Positions 1 to 6,634 of a DNA stretch of 11,441 bases are shown here, one piece after another. The notes beneath the pieces are model-generated. The model had not been told where the DNA came from and made no database searches. It saw only the letters and a program-made list of their open reading frames with translations. Position 1 is the first letter of the stretch, and every line of letters begins with the position of its first letter. Source of the stretch: Sulfuritalea sp. (GTDB taxonomy: Bacteria > Pseudomonadota > Gammaproteobacteria > Burkholderiales > Rhodocyclaceae); NCBI GenBank assembly GCA_026399445.1, contig JAPLRA010000313.1, positions 1 to 11,441 of the forward strand, written 5' to 3'. A program made the translations under genes and the position numbers.

Positions 1-96
1 TGCCGCCGAGAATAGCGGCGTTTCATGCCGTTGGCAAGCCTGCGCCTTGGCGCGGGCCGGGCCGCATTGGTGATGCAAATCGGCGATACTCGCTGC

Positions 97-618
97 ATGA
101 CTCGCATGGTGATTCTGCTTTCCGTCCTGCTCGGCGCTTGCGCCACGGCGCCGCCAAGCCCCGAACTGGCCGCGTGCCTGACGCGCATGGAGGCGCATGC
201 GGCGAACTTGCGTCCGGCTTTTGCCGCGCTGGGCTACCGGCCGGAAGTGCATCTGCGTTTGGATGAGGATCTGGCCGATGGCCGCGGCTTCCGCAAGGGG
301 GAGAGCACGCTGGGTGATGCCTCGCCCGGTGGCGCGATCAGGCTGCGGCCGTCCCGCGTATGCGCGGACGAGGTGTTGGCGCGCGCGGTGGTGGCGCACG
401 AGATGGCGCATGTTTCACTGCAGCACCGCGGCGTGCCGGGCAGCGGCGTCACTGCGCTGTGGGAAAAGCCGGCCCAACAGGAAATTGAGGCCGACGAACT
501 GGCCTATGCGGCCCTGATGCGCGCCGGTGGCGATGCTCGCGCGGCGATGCTGGTGAGTTGCTGGCTGGGCAAGTGCGAGCGGCCGGGCAAGCCGGGTGGG
601 GCTTGGCGGGACTGGTGA
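97..618 (+). CDS. Small M48-like zinc metalloprotease lipoprotein (hypothetical)
   Basis: This is a predicted 173-residue exported lipoprotein with a minimal gluzincin-type protease signature. From the ATG at 97 the protein opens with a short positive end and a hydrophobic stretch ending in a lipobox, LLGAC, with the lipidated Cys at residue 15. Frames opening at 25 or 73 exist, but they bury the lipobox behind extra residues, so 97 is preferred; no start has a clear ribosome binding site. HEMAH at residues 101-105 is the HExxH zinc site. EIEADELAY near 129-137 matches the ExEAD segment that supplies the third ligand in M48-type peptidases. Four Cys (26, 89, 155, 160) could form disulfides. 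It is much shorter than BepA or HtpX and has no TPR domain. Substrate unknown. It converges on the ferredoxin gene, with 9 bp between their stops. Confidence 0.8.
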   Translation: MTRMVILLSVLLGACATAPPSPELAACLTRMEAHAANLRPAFAALGYRPEVHLRLDEDLADGRGFRKGESTLGDASPGGAIRLRPSRVCADEVLARAVVAHEMAHVSLQHRGVPGSGVTALWEKPAQQEIEADELAYAALMRAGGDARAAMLVSCWLGKCERPGKPGGAWRDW

Positions 619-627
619 GACCCAGCC

Positions 628-942
628 TTATTGCCGGTCGGGCATGCGCACCACCAGCCCGTCGATTGCCGGCGTGATCCTGATCTGGCAGGCGAGTCGA
701 CTGTTCTTGCTGCGCTTGGCAGCGGTGCCGGCCAGCATGCTTTCCTCGTCCGCCGCAATGGGTGGCAGGGCGTGGCTGCTCTCGACATAAACATGGCAGG
801 TGGCGCAGGAGCAGAAGCCGCCACAGGCGCCTTCGATGCCGCGTACGTTGTTGAAGGTTGCCACTTGCATGAGGTTCTCTTCGCCGCCGGCATCGACGCT
901 TTGGCGCGTGCCGTCCTTGAGGATGAATGTGATGGTGGTCAT
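628..942 (-). CDS. 2Fe-2S ferredoxin, adrenodoxin/putidaredoxin type
   Basis: A 104-residue soluble electron carrier. The cluster ligands fit C-x5-C-x2-C...C: Cys40, Cys46 and Cys49 within GACGGFCSCATCHVYV, and Cys85 in LACQI; Cys44 is an extra cysteine common in this family. The closing GLVVRMPDRQ is typical of putidaredoxin-like ferredoxins. These pass electrons from a flavin reductase to a monooxygenase or another oxidoreductase; neither partner is in the window. The length equals the family norm. The ATG overlaps the stop of the disrupted prmB by 4 bp (ATGA), so it is the last gene of the dap cluster and was probably translationally coupled to prmB. With prmB frameshifted, the C-terminal reading frame of prmB still runs into this gene, but ribosomes starting at the prmB GTG would not reach it in that frame. 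Confidence 0.9.
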   Translation of the reverse strand: MTTITFILKDGTRQSVDAGGEENLMQVATFNNVRGIEGACGGFCSCATCHVYVESSHALPPIAADEESMLAGTAAKRSKNSRLACQIRITPAIDGLVVRMPDRQ

Positions 943-1710
943 GTTGCTGGAAGGTCCTCACGCGTGACTAGGAAAACCTTGCCCTCGGCGTGCTCGGTAT
1001 CGAGCCAGACCATGGGCAGGTCGGGAAAGACGGCTTCGACCAGGTGCTGGTTGTGGCCGACTTCGATGGCCAGCAGGCCGCCGGGATTCAGGTATTCACG
1101 GGCTGCGGCGAGGATGCGGCGCACCACGTCGAGGCCGTCGGCACCGGCGGCGAGCGCCAGTGCCGGTTCGTGGCGGTACTCGGCGGGCAGGGCGGCCATG
1201 GCCTCGCTGGTGACGTAGGGCGGATTGCTCAGGATCAGGTCGTAGCGCTTGCCCTTGACGGCGGCGAAAAGGTCGGACTCGATGGCATGCACGCGATCGT
1301 CGAGGTGGTAGTCGCCGATGTTGCGGCAGGCGACCACGAGGGCGTCGGCCGAGATGTCGATGGCATCGACGCTGGCGCCGGGGAAGGCATGGGCCATCAG
1401 GATCGCCAGGCAACCCGAGCCGGTGCACAAGTCGAGGGCGGCGCCTACCGATTCGGGATCTTCAATCCAGGGCGCGAAGCCGTCTTCCAGCAACTCGGCC
1501 GTGGCGTTCGCTCCGGGTCAGGTGGGCATCGAGCCAGGGCTCGAGCGTGTCGTGCGGCAAATGCAGGGTGGCGAGGACGAGCCAGACGGCCTCGTCCCAG
1601 GCGTTTTCGGTACCGTGGCCGTAGGACAGTCCGCTCTCGCTGAAGCGGCTGACCGCCCAGCGCAGCCAGTCGCGGACGGTGACGAGTTCGTCGGTGGCGC
1701 TGTTGATCAC
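939..1710 (-). pseudogene. prmB: prmB, ribosomal protein L3 glutamine methyltransferase, disrupted by internal deletion
   Basis: PrmB methylates a glutamine of ribosomal protein L3 using SAM. The gene starts at GTG 1710, overlapping the dapE stop by 4 bp (GTGA). Its first 70 codons give a good PrmB N-terminus (VRDWLRWAVSRF, YGHGTENAWDEAVWLVL, ending LTRSERH). At about 1500 the reading frame shifts, and the PrmB C-terminal domain resumes at AELLEDGFAPW, with the SAM motif DLCTGSGCLAI, the catalytic NPPY (SNPPYVTSEA) and EYRHEPALAL. Compared from memory with E. coli PrmB, about 43 residues between these points are missing, including the conserved AYLT...VPR segment. One stray base remains, so the loss is not a multiple of three (about 128 nt). 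The remaining frames sum to about 256 codons, against about 300 normally. Either a real pseudogene or an assembly fault. Confidence 0.85.
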
Positions 1711-2870
1711 GATGACATCATCCGGTCGAAGGTGTGTTCGTAGATGCGCGCCAGCGGTTCGAGGTCGGCGACGGCGATGCATTCGTCGATCTTGTGGATG
1801 CTGGCGTTGATCGGGCCGAACTCCACCAGTTGCGAACAGATGTCGGCGATGAAGCGGCCGTCCGAGGTGCCGCCGGTGGAGGACAGTTCGGCGCTGATGC
1901 CGACTTCGGTGGCGATGGCATCCGTCAGCGCCGCGCAGAGGTCGCCGCGCGGCGTCAGGAAGGGCTTGGCGCCCAGCGTCCAGCGTATGTCGTATTCGAG
2001 CCCGTGGCGGTCGAGCAGGGCATGGACGCGGGATTGCAGGCCTTCGACCGTGCTGGCGGTGGAGAAGCGGAAGTTGAAGGTGATCTCGAAACTGCCGGGC
2101 ACGACATTGCCGGCGCCGGTGCCGGCGTGGGCGTTGGAAACCTGGAAACTTGTCGGCGGGAAGTACTCGTTGCCGCTGTCCCATGTGGTGGCGGCGAGTT
2201 CGGCCAGCGCGGGGGCCGCGAGATGCACCGGGTTCTTCACCAGGTGTGGGTAGGCGACGTGGCCCTGCACGCCCTTGATGGTGAGGCTGGCGGAGAGCGA
2301 ACCGCGGCGTCCGTTCTTCATGGTGTCGCCGAGGCGGTTGACGCAGGTCGGTTCGCCGACGATGCAGAAGTCGATGCGTTCGCCGCGCGCCTGCAGGGCT
2401 TCCACCACGCGCACCGTGCCGTCCACGGCGTCGCCTTCCTCATCAGAAGTGAGCAAGAGGGCCAGAGAGTCGGCGCTTGCCGGCCCGCGAAGCGGATTCC
2501 CCGGCAGACAGAGTCCGGGACGGCGATTCGCAAGGCGTTCCATGGCGACGACGCAGGCGGCGATCGAACTCTTCATGTCGGCCGCGCCGCGACCGTAGAG
2601 ATAGCCGTCGCGAACGGTCGGTTCGAAAGGCGGCGACGTCCATTCCTCCAACGGGCCGGTGGGCACCACGTCGGTGTGCCCGGCGAAGCAGATCAGCCGA
2701 CCTCCCGTGCCGCGTCGCGCCCAGAGATTCGACACGCCACCGGCATCGGTGCGCTCGCTGCTAAACCCGAGCGGCGTCAGCCAGGATGCAATCAGATCGA
2801 GGCAGCCGGCATCCTCGGGGGTGACCGAAGGGCGGGCGATCAGCGCCCGCGCCTTTTCGAGCACCGGCAT
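1707..2870 (-). CDS. dapE: Succinyl-diaminopimelate desuccinylase (DapE) with an internal insertion
   Basis: DapE hydrolyses N-succinyl-LL-2,6-diaminopimelate to LL-DAP and succinate in the succinylase route to lysine and peptidoglycan. It is a cytoplasmic M20-family di-zinc enzyme. Visible ligands and catalytic residues are His65 and Asp67 in AGHTDVVP, Asp98 in GAADMKSS, Glu144 and Glu145 in TSDEEG, Glu173 in VGEPT, and a C-terminal His in ASIHKIDEC. The 387 residues exceed the usual ~375. The excess sits at residues 119-133 (GLCLPGNPLRGPASA), between the Asp98 ligand and the catalytic Glu, and is encoded by a palindromic segment. The frame stays open, so the protein is probably made; its activity is uncertain. 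The ATG shares one base with the pilU stop (TGATG), and the stop overlaps the prmB GTG, so the three genes are tightly coupled. Confidence 0.95.
   Translation of the reverse strand: MPVLEKARALIARPSVTPEDAGCLDLIASWLTPLGFSSERTDAGGVSNLWARRGTGGRLICFAGHTDVVPTGPLEEWTSPPFEPTVRDGYLYGRGAADMKSSIAACVVAMERLANRRPGLCLPGNPLRGPASADSLALLLTSDEEGDAVDGTVRVVEALQARGERIDFCIVGEPTCVNRLGDTMKNGRRGSLSASLTIKGVQGHVAYPHLVKNPVHLAAPALAELAATTWDSGNEYFPPTSFQVSNAHAGTGAGNVVPGSFEITFNFRFSTASTVEGLQSRVHALLDRHGLEYDIRWTLGAKPFLTPRGDLCAALTDAIATEVGISAELSSTGGTSDGRFIADICSQLVEFGPINASIHKIDECIAVADLEPLARIYEHTFDRMMSS
2472..2516. repeat. REP-like palindromic insert inside dapE
   Basis: This 45-nt segment encodes DapE residues 119-133, which have no counterpart in the family as I remember it. 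It contains nested inverted repeats: an outer 6-bp arm TGCCGG (2478-2483) with CCGGCA (2501-2506), and an inner CCGC (2485-2488) with GCGG (2492-2495) around a GAA loop. An outer stem, an asymmetric bulge and an inner stem are the shape of bacterial REP elements. The hexamer GACTCT (minus strand) occurs on both sides, 44 nt apart, and could be the trace of an insertion event. No second copy was seen in the window, so its identity as a repeat family is inference. Confidence 0.45.
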
Positions 2871-4072
2871 CAGGTGTCCATGTCCAGTTTGAAGTCGCTG
2901 AAGGACCCGGGGGCGGCCGACTTGGTGTAGTCGGGAGCGGCTTGTTTGTCGCCTTCAGCAGGGGCTTTCGCGGGGGCTGCCGCAGGTGCCCCGGCGGTAC
3001 CGGGCGCCACTGCCGCCGCATTGTTGATCACCTGCTGCAGGTTGTTGGCCGAGTCGGCGTTGGCCAGCGCTTCGTCGAGCGAGATGGCGCCGCTCTTGTA
3101 AAGCTGGAACAGGCCCTGCTCGAAGGTCTGGCTGCCGGGCACCATGCTGTTTTCCATGGCATCCTTGATCTCGTTGAGGTCGCCCTTTTCGATCAGTTCC
3201 CCGATGTGGCGCGAGTTGAGCAGCACTTCCACCACCGCCACGCGGCCGCCGCTGGGCGTCTTGACCAGACGCTGGGAGATCACGCACTTGAGCGTGACCG
3301 ACAGGTCGGCAAGCAGTGACGGGCGGTTTTCCAGCGGATAGAAACTGATGATCCGGCTCATCGCGTGATAACTGTTGTTGGCGTGCAGCGTCGCCATGCA
3401 CAGGTGACCGGACTGGGCGTAGGCAATGGCCTGGCTCATGGTGTCCTTGTCGCGGATCTCGCCGATGAAGATCACGTCAGGTGCCTGGCGCAGGGCGTTC
3501 TTCAGCGCGATCTGGTAGGCCTTGGTGTCGGTGCCGACCTCGCGCTGATTGACGATGGATTTCTTGTTCTTGAACAGAAACTCAAGCGGATCTTCGAGCG
3601 TCAGGATGTGGCCCGAGGCGTGTTCGTTGCGATGGTCGATCATCGACGTCAGCGTGGTCGATTTTCCGGAACCGGTGGCGCCGACCATCAGGATCAGACC
3701 CCGCTTTTCCATGATGACTTCTTTGAGGATCGGCGGCAGGCCGAGGGAGTCGAAGTTGGGGATGTCCACCGGAATGTAGCGCGCCACCAGGGCCGGCGTG
3801 CCGCGCTGGAAGAAGCAGGACAGGCGAAACACGCCGACGTCGGGCGCCACCACGCGGGTCTGCAGTTCCTTTTCGCGCTCGAACTCTTCCAGTTGTTCCG
3901 GTTTCAGAACTTCGGCGAGCAGGCTTCGCAGTGTCGGCGGATCGACAATGGCCGGATTGACCGGCACCGAATTGCCCAGCAGTTTGATGGTAATCGGGGC
4001 GCCCACCGAGAGAAACAGGTCTGACGCCTTTTTGTCCGCCATCAACTGAAACAGTCTTTGCATCGTGCTCAT
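2870..4072 (-). CDS. pilU: PilT/PilU-type twitching motility ATPase (PilU)
   Basis: A 400-residue hexameric ATPase of the secretion-ATPase superfamily, expected at the cytoplasmic base of the type IV pilus, where PilU assists PilT in pilus retraction. In order: an N-terminal PAS-like domain (about 1-110, with KKASDLFLSVGAP), Walker A GATGSGKS at 131-138, Asp box ILTLEDPLEF at 156-165, Walker B DVIFIGEIRD at 199-208, and His box GHLCMATLHAN at 222-232. The C-terminal AIRNLIRE motif typical of PilT is not seen, and a tail rich in Ala and Pro (about 353-382) ends in SFSDFKLDMDT; both favour PilU. The ATG at 4072 has a GGGGAGG ribosome binding site. It lies between dapD remnants and dapE, an arrangement I recall from other betaproteobacteria. 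No pilT is in the window. Confidence 0.92.
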   Translation of the reverse strand: MSTMQRLFQLMADKKASDLFLSVGAPITIKLLGNSVPVNPAIVDPPTLRSLLAEVLKPEQLEEFEREKELQTRVVAPDVGVFRLSCFFQRGTPALVARYIPVDIPNFDSLGLPPILKEVIMEKRGLILMVGATGSGKSTTLTSMIDHRNEHASGHILTLEDPLEFLFKNKKSIVNQREVGTDTKAYQIALKNALRQAPDVIFIGEIRDKDTMSQAIAYAQSGHLCMATLHANNSYHAMSRIISFYPLENRPSLLADLSVTLKCVISQRLVKTPSGGRVAVVEVLLNSRHIGELIEKGDLNEIKDAMENSMVPGSQTFEQGLFQLYKSGAISLDEALANADSANNLQQVINNAAAVAPGTAGAPAAAPAKAPAEGDKQAAPDYTKSAAPGSFSDFKLDMDT

Positions 4073-4105
4073 GCGGGTGCCTCCCCTTCGGATTGTCTTG
4101 CGTTT

Positions 4106-4180
4106 TCAGTCGCGCAGCAGATCGTTGATCGTCGTCTCGGCGCGCGTCCGGGCATCCACTCGCTTGACGATGGCGATACA
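4106..4180 (-). pseudogene. dapD: dapD remnant (C-terminal 24 codons only)
   Basis: Read on the minus strand, this stretch encodes CIAIVKRVDARTRAETTIN followed by DLLRD and a TGA stop at 4106-4108. That matches, nearly residue for residue, the conserved C-terminus of tetrahydrodipicolinate N-succinyltransferase (DapD; E. coli CAVIVKKVDAKTRGKVGIN, then ELLR). Everything upstream of this, about 250 codons including the whole hexapeptide-repeat domain, is absent: the dapC start lies directly against it. DapD normally makes N-succinyl-2-amino-6-ketopimelate, two steps before DapE. The position directly ahead of pilU and dapE agrees with a former dapC-dapD-pilU-dapE order. Confidence 0.85.
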
Positions 4181-4245
4181 CCGGCGAACAGTTGGTGCGG
4201 CTTTTCAAACGGGTAGGGCTGCAGGTGGGCGAAATCGGGATTCAC
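4181..4245 (-). pseudogene. dapC: dapC remnant (N-terminal ~22 codons only)
   Basis: From a GTG at 4245 the minus strand encodes MNPDFAHLQPYPFEKPHQL then FAGV, the characteristic start of N-succinyldiaminopimelate aminotransferase (DapC) of betaproteobacteria (pattern MNPxLxxLQPYPFEKLRxLFAGVTP). The similarity stops at about 4181, and the next bases belong to the end of dapD in another frame. The reading frame that begins in dapC runs on as unrelated sequence to a stop at 4069, overlapping the pilU start. About 380 codons of the PLP enzyme are missing. A promoter-like TATAAT lies 32 bp upstream. An in-frame ATG at 4278 overlaps that TATAAT, so it cannot be translated from this promoter. Confidence 0.82.
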
Positions 4246-4276
4246 GGAATGCGAATGGGCGACGACAAAGGAATAC

Positions 4277-4282
4277 ATTATA
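4277..4282 (-). promoter_or_regulatory. -10 box of the dap cluster promoter
   Basis: On the minus strand a perfect TATAAT stands 32 nt before the dapC GTG, which would give a leader of about 25 nt. No convincing -35 box is present at 16-18 bp upstream. It is the only good promoter-like sequence ahead of the pilU-dapE-prmB-ferredoxin chain, so these genes probably depend on it. Confidence 0.5.
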
Positions 4283-4372
4283 CGAGAGGCCTCCTGTTCG
4301 AGATGCTTTCCGCTCGTCGATGGCCACGGAATTCCGGTACATTTGCAATTCCGTTTGACCGAGGAGTCAGCC

Positions 4373-5041
4373 GTGGGACAAATGATCGAATTCAACCGAC
4401 CGGACGGCAGCGTCTGCCGCGGCTATCTGGCGAGTGCGGGGCAGGGGGCTCCCGGCGTCGTGGTGATTCAGGAATGGTGGGGGCTCAACGAACAGATTTG
4501 CGGCATTGCCGATCGCTTTGCCGCTGCCGGATTCAACGCGCTGGCGCCCGACCTGTTCCACGGCCGCGTCACCCAGAAGCCCGATGAGGCCAGCCATCTG
4601 ATGAACGGCCTCGACTTTCCCGGCGCCACTCATCAGGACATCCGTGGTGCGGTCGAACATCTGCGCGGCATGGGAAGCGGAAAAGTCGCTGCCATGGGCT
4701 TTTGCATGGGCGGCGCGCTGACCATTGCCGCGGCCGTGCACGTGCCGAATCTGTCCGCCGCCGCATGCTTCTACGGCATTCCGCCAAAGGAGTTCGCCGA
4801 TCCGGCCGACATCCGCATCCCGTTCCAGGGCCATTTCGGCGGCAAGGACGACTGGTGTACGCCGGCGGCCGTCGATGCGCTTGAAGCCGCGATGTGCGCC
4901 AAGGGCGCGGCGCCCGAGATCTACCGCTATGATGCCGACCATGCCTTTTTCAATGAGCAACGTCCCGAGGTCTACGATGCGGGCTGCGCCAAGCAGGCTT
5001 GGGAACGCACCTTGAACTTTCTTGCCAAGAATCTAGCCTGA
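4373..5041 (+). CDS. Dienelactone hydrolase family protein
   Basis: A 222-residue cytoplasmic alpha/beta-hydrolase. Dienelactone hydrolases open the lactone ring in chlorocatechol breakdown, but most genomic relatives act on unknown esters or lactones. The catalytic triad is visible: Cys111 in GFCMGG, Asp159 or Asp160 in GGKDDWCTP, and His190 in DADHAFFN. Glu34 in QEWWGLNE is the residue that in this family contacts the active-site Cys. Length and motif order equal the family norm. The start is GTG 4373, preceded by GAGGAG with 6 nt spacing; an in-frame ATG at 4343 lies upstream of that ribosome binding site, and one at 4382 is just inside. Divergent from the dap cluster. The ankyrin gene follows after 12 bp, so they are probably co-transcribed. 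Confidence 0.92.
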   Translation: MGQMIEFNRPDGSVCRGYLASAGQGAPGVVVIQEWWGLNEQICGIADRFAAAGFNALAPDLFHGRVTQKPDEASHLMNGLDFPGATHQDIRGAVEHLRGMGSGKVAAMGFCMGGALTIAAAVHVPNLSAAACFYGIPPKEFADPADIRIPFQGHFGGKDDWCTPAAVDALEAAMCAKGAAPEIYRYDADHAFFNEQRPEVYDAGCAKQAWERTLNFLAKNLA

Positions 5042-5053
5042 TCCGGACCGACC

Positions 5054-5500
5054 ATGGACCTTTCCCCCGCCGACTGGGTCAATGCCAGTCTTACCGAAGC
5101 GCTGCTCGCCCGTGAGGGCCCGCCGCTGTATGTAGCGGCCAAGCTCGGCTGCGTTGCCGCGGTGCGCGTGATGACCGAGGCCGGCACCCATCTCGAAGTG
5201 CTCGGTCCGCGGCGCGAGCGCGCCGTGCATGCCGCCGCCGCGGGTGGTCATGCCAGTATCGCGGCGACGCTGGTGAGCGCCGGTTGCGAAATCGATGCAC
5301 AGGACGAGGACGGCAACACGCCGCTGATCACGGCGATCCTCCACGGCCAGGCCGGGCCGGTGGAACTGCTGCTGGCGGTCGGTGCCGACATGGAAATCAT
5401 GCGTGTGGATGGCCTTACCGCGGTGCATATCGCACAACTTCCCGGCACGCCAAAGAACATCCAGGAACTGATCCTGCTTGGTCAGGATGAGCTGGGTTGA
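5054..5500 (+). CDS. Ankyrin-repeat protein
   Basis: A 148-residue protein made almost wholly of ankyrin repeats: roughly residues 23-51, 53-85 (RAVHAAAAGGHASIAATL), 86-118 (DGNTPLITAI and VELLLAVGADMEI) and a partial fourth at 119-142 (DGLTAVHIAQ). Ankyrin repeats mediate protein-protein contact, and the partner is not evident. There is no signal peptide or membrane segment, so it should be cytoplasmic. It sits 12 bp after the dienelactone hydrolase gene, and its stop overlaps the TTG start of the next gene by 4 bp (TTGA). This suggests it is produced together with the deoxyribosyltransferase-like protein, perhaps as its partner; that link is inference. No strong ribosome binding site precedes the ATG. 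Confidence 0.9.
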   Translation: MDLSPADWVNASLTEALLAREGPPLYVAAKLGCVAAVRVMTEAGTHLEVLGPRRERAVHAAAAGGHASIAATLVSAGCEIDAQDEDGNTPLITAILHGQAGPVELLLAVGADMEIMRVDGLTAVHIAQLPGTPKNIQELILLGQDELG

Positions 5501-5985
5501 AGCTTTACCTGGCCGGGCCCGACGTGTTTCGTCCGGACGCGCTGCAATGGGCCGAGGATGTCCGTGCCCTTTGCCGCCGTGAAGGTCACGAAGCCCTGAT
5601 CCCGCTCGATGGCAGGCAGTCCACGGCCGCCGGCATCTACCGCAACAACCTGCGGCTGATCGGCGAGGCCGATGCGGTGCTGGCCAATCTCAATCCATTT
5701 CGCGGCACCGAGCCGGATTCGGGAACCTGTGTCGAGATCGGCTATGCCCTCGCGCTCGGCAAGCCGGTGATCGGTTATGCCGATTCGCTCACGCCGATGC
5801 GCGATCGGCTGCAGGCAGGCAGTGGCGCGGACGGGTGTTGCCGTGATGCCGCCGGCTGGGCCGTGGAGGATTTCGGCCTGGCGCTGAACCTGATGCTGGC
5901 GGTGCCGGTACAACTGGAGCAGGGCGGGATCGATGCGGCCCTGTGCGCACTGGCCCAGCCTACTTCCCGGGCGGCGCCAGCCTGA
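5497..5985 (+). CDS. Nucleoside 2-deoxyribosyltransferase family protein
   Basis: A 162-residue protein of the N-deoxyribosyltransferase family, whose members move deoxyribose between bases or hydrolyse (deoxy)nucleotides in salvage and pool cleaning. Signatures: YLAGPDVF at residues 4-11 (nucleotide-binding loop), ANLNPFRGTEPDSGT at 63-77 with Asp74, and VEIGYALALGKPVIGY at 79-94 with the presumed nucleophile Glu80. The start is a TTG at 5497: an in-frame TGA lies 9 nt upstream, no in-frame ATG precedes the first conserved motif, and GGATGAG gives a ribosome binding site. It overlaps the ankyrin stop by 4 bp. Its 3' end overlaps the end of yaeQ on the other strand by 26 bp. Substrate not predictable; it could equally be a nucleotide hydrolase of the same fold. 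Confidence 0.88.
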   Translation: MKLYLAGPDVFRPDALQWAEDVRALCRREGHEALIPLDGRQSTAAGIYRNNLRLIGEADAVLANLNPFRGTEPDSGTCVEIGYALALGKPVIGYADSLTPMRDRLQAGSGADGCCRDAAGWAVEDFGLALNLMLAVPVQLEQGGIDAALCALAQPTSRAAPA

Positions 5986-6511
5986 TTTCCGGCACGACGC
6001 GCGTGTTCTCGCCGTCGACAATGAACCATAGTTCGGCTTCCTGCAGCGTGCATTGCAGCTGCATGCCACGCGCTGCCAGCGCCGCCAGCGCACGGGAGTC
6101 CTCCGTCGACAGATTGATGACGGTGAGGTTGTCCTGCCGCTGCAGCGCGGTCTTGTTCTGCTGCCACCACATGTCCGCGACGCGGCCGCCGTAAGTCACC
6201 ACCACGACCTGCCGCGCCCGTCCACAAGCGCGGCGGATGCGTTTTTCTTCGGGCAGGCCGACTTCGATCCAGCGTTCGATGGCGCCGGTCAGATCCTTGG
6301 CCCATAGATCGGGCTCGTCCTCGGACGACAAGCCCTTGCCGAAGCTCAGTGCCTCGTCAGCGTACATGGCGAAGGCGAGTACGCGCACCATCATGCGCTC
6401 GTCGGTTTCGGACGGATGGCGGGCAACGGTCAGTGCGTGATTCTGGTAGTAGTTGCGATCGAGGTCGGCGATCTGCAACTCCACCTTGAAAATTGTCGAT
6501 TTGAGGGCCAT
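5960..6511 (-). CDS. yaeQ: YaeQ family protein
   Basis: A 183-residue protein of the YaeQ family, which has a PD-(D/E)XK nuclease-like fold and an uncertain cellular role; E. coli YaeQ was linked to suppression of an RfaH-dependent defect. Recognised from MALKSTIFKVELQIADLDR at the start, NYYQNHALTVARHPSETDE, FAMYADEALSFGKGLS, EDEPDLW, WIEVGLPEEKRIRRACGRA and VVVVTYGG, all in family order and at family length. ATG 6511 is chosen because the conserved sequence begins exactly there; eight in-frame residues upstream look non-homologous. No strong ribosome binding site is visible. It is convergent and overlapping by 26 bp with the deoxyribosyltransferase gene. Confidence 0.93.
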   Translation of the reverse strand: MALKSTIFKVELQIADLDRNYYQNHALTVARHPSETDERMMVRVLAFAMYADEALSFGKGLSSEDEPDLWAKDLTGAIERWIEVGLPEEKRIRRACGRARQVVVVTYGGRVADMWWQQNKTALQRQDNLTVINLSTEDSRALAALAARGMQLQCTLQEAELWFIVDGENTRVVPEIRLAPPGK

Positions 6512-6634
6512 GGTGCGTGTCTGAAGCGGGGCCACATTAGACTACAGATTCGCAGCACACCGCTTCCACGCGGCCTGCTGCGGGCAGACATGGCCGGTGC
6601 GCTATTGCTGGACCGGGCCGCCGGGGGCGGACGG

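Noticed and set aside
1..96. Short inverted repeats at the left edge (GCCGC and GCGGC), considered as a terminator of an upstream gene
   Set aside because: The stem is short and lacks a T tract, and the upstream gene is outside the window.
990..1643. A 217-codon plus-strand open frame opposite prmB
   Set aside because: It is open across the prmB deletion join, but it is low-complexity antisense sequence with no ribosome binding site. The prmB halves explain the conservation.
1734..2930. A 398-codon open frame on the plus strand opposite dapE
   Set aside because: It is antisense to a clearly real dapE. Its composition (rich in Gly, Ala, Val, Asp, Arg) is what GC-rich codon use produces in the opposite frame, and no domain or ribosome binding site is visible.
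3365..4024. A 219-codon plus-strand open frame opposite pilU
   Set aside because: Antisense to pilU with its Walker motifs; it has no recognisable protein features of its own.
4069..4278. A fused DapC-start reading frame that runs from the ATG at 4278 to the pilU start as a new small protein
   Set aside because: After the join it is DapD DNA read out of frame, and the ATG overlaps the -10 box. It is better described as two remnants than as a gene.
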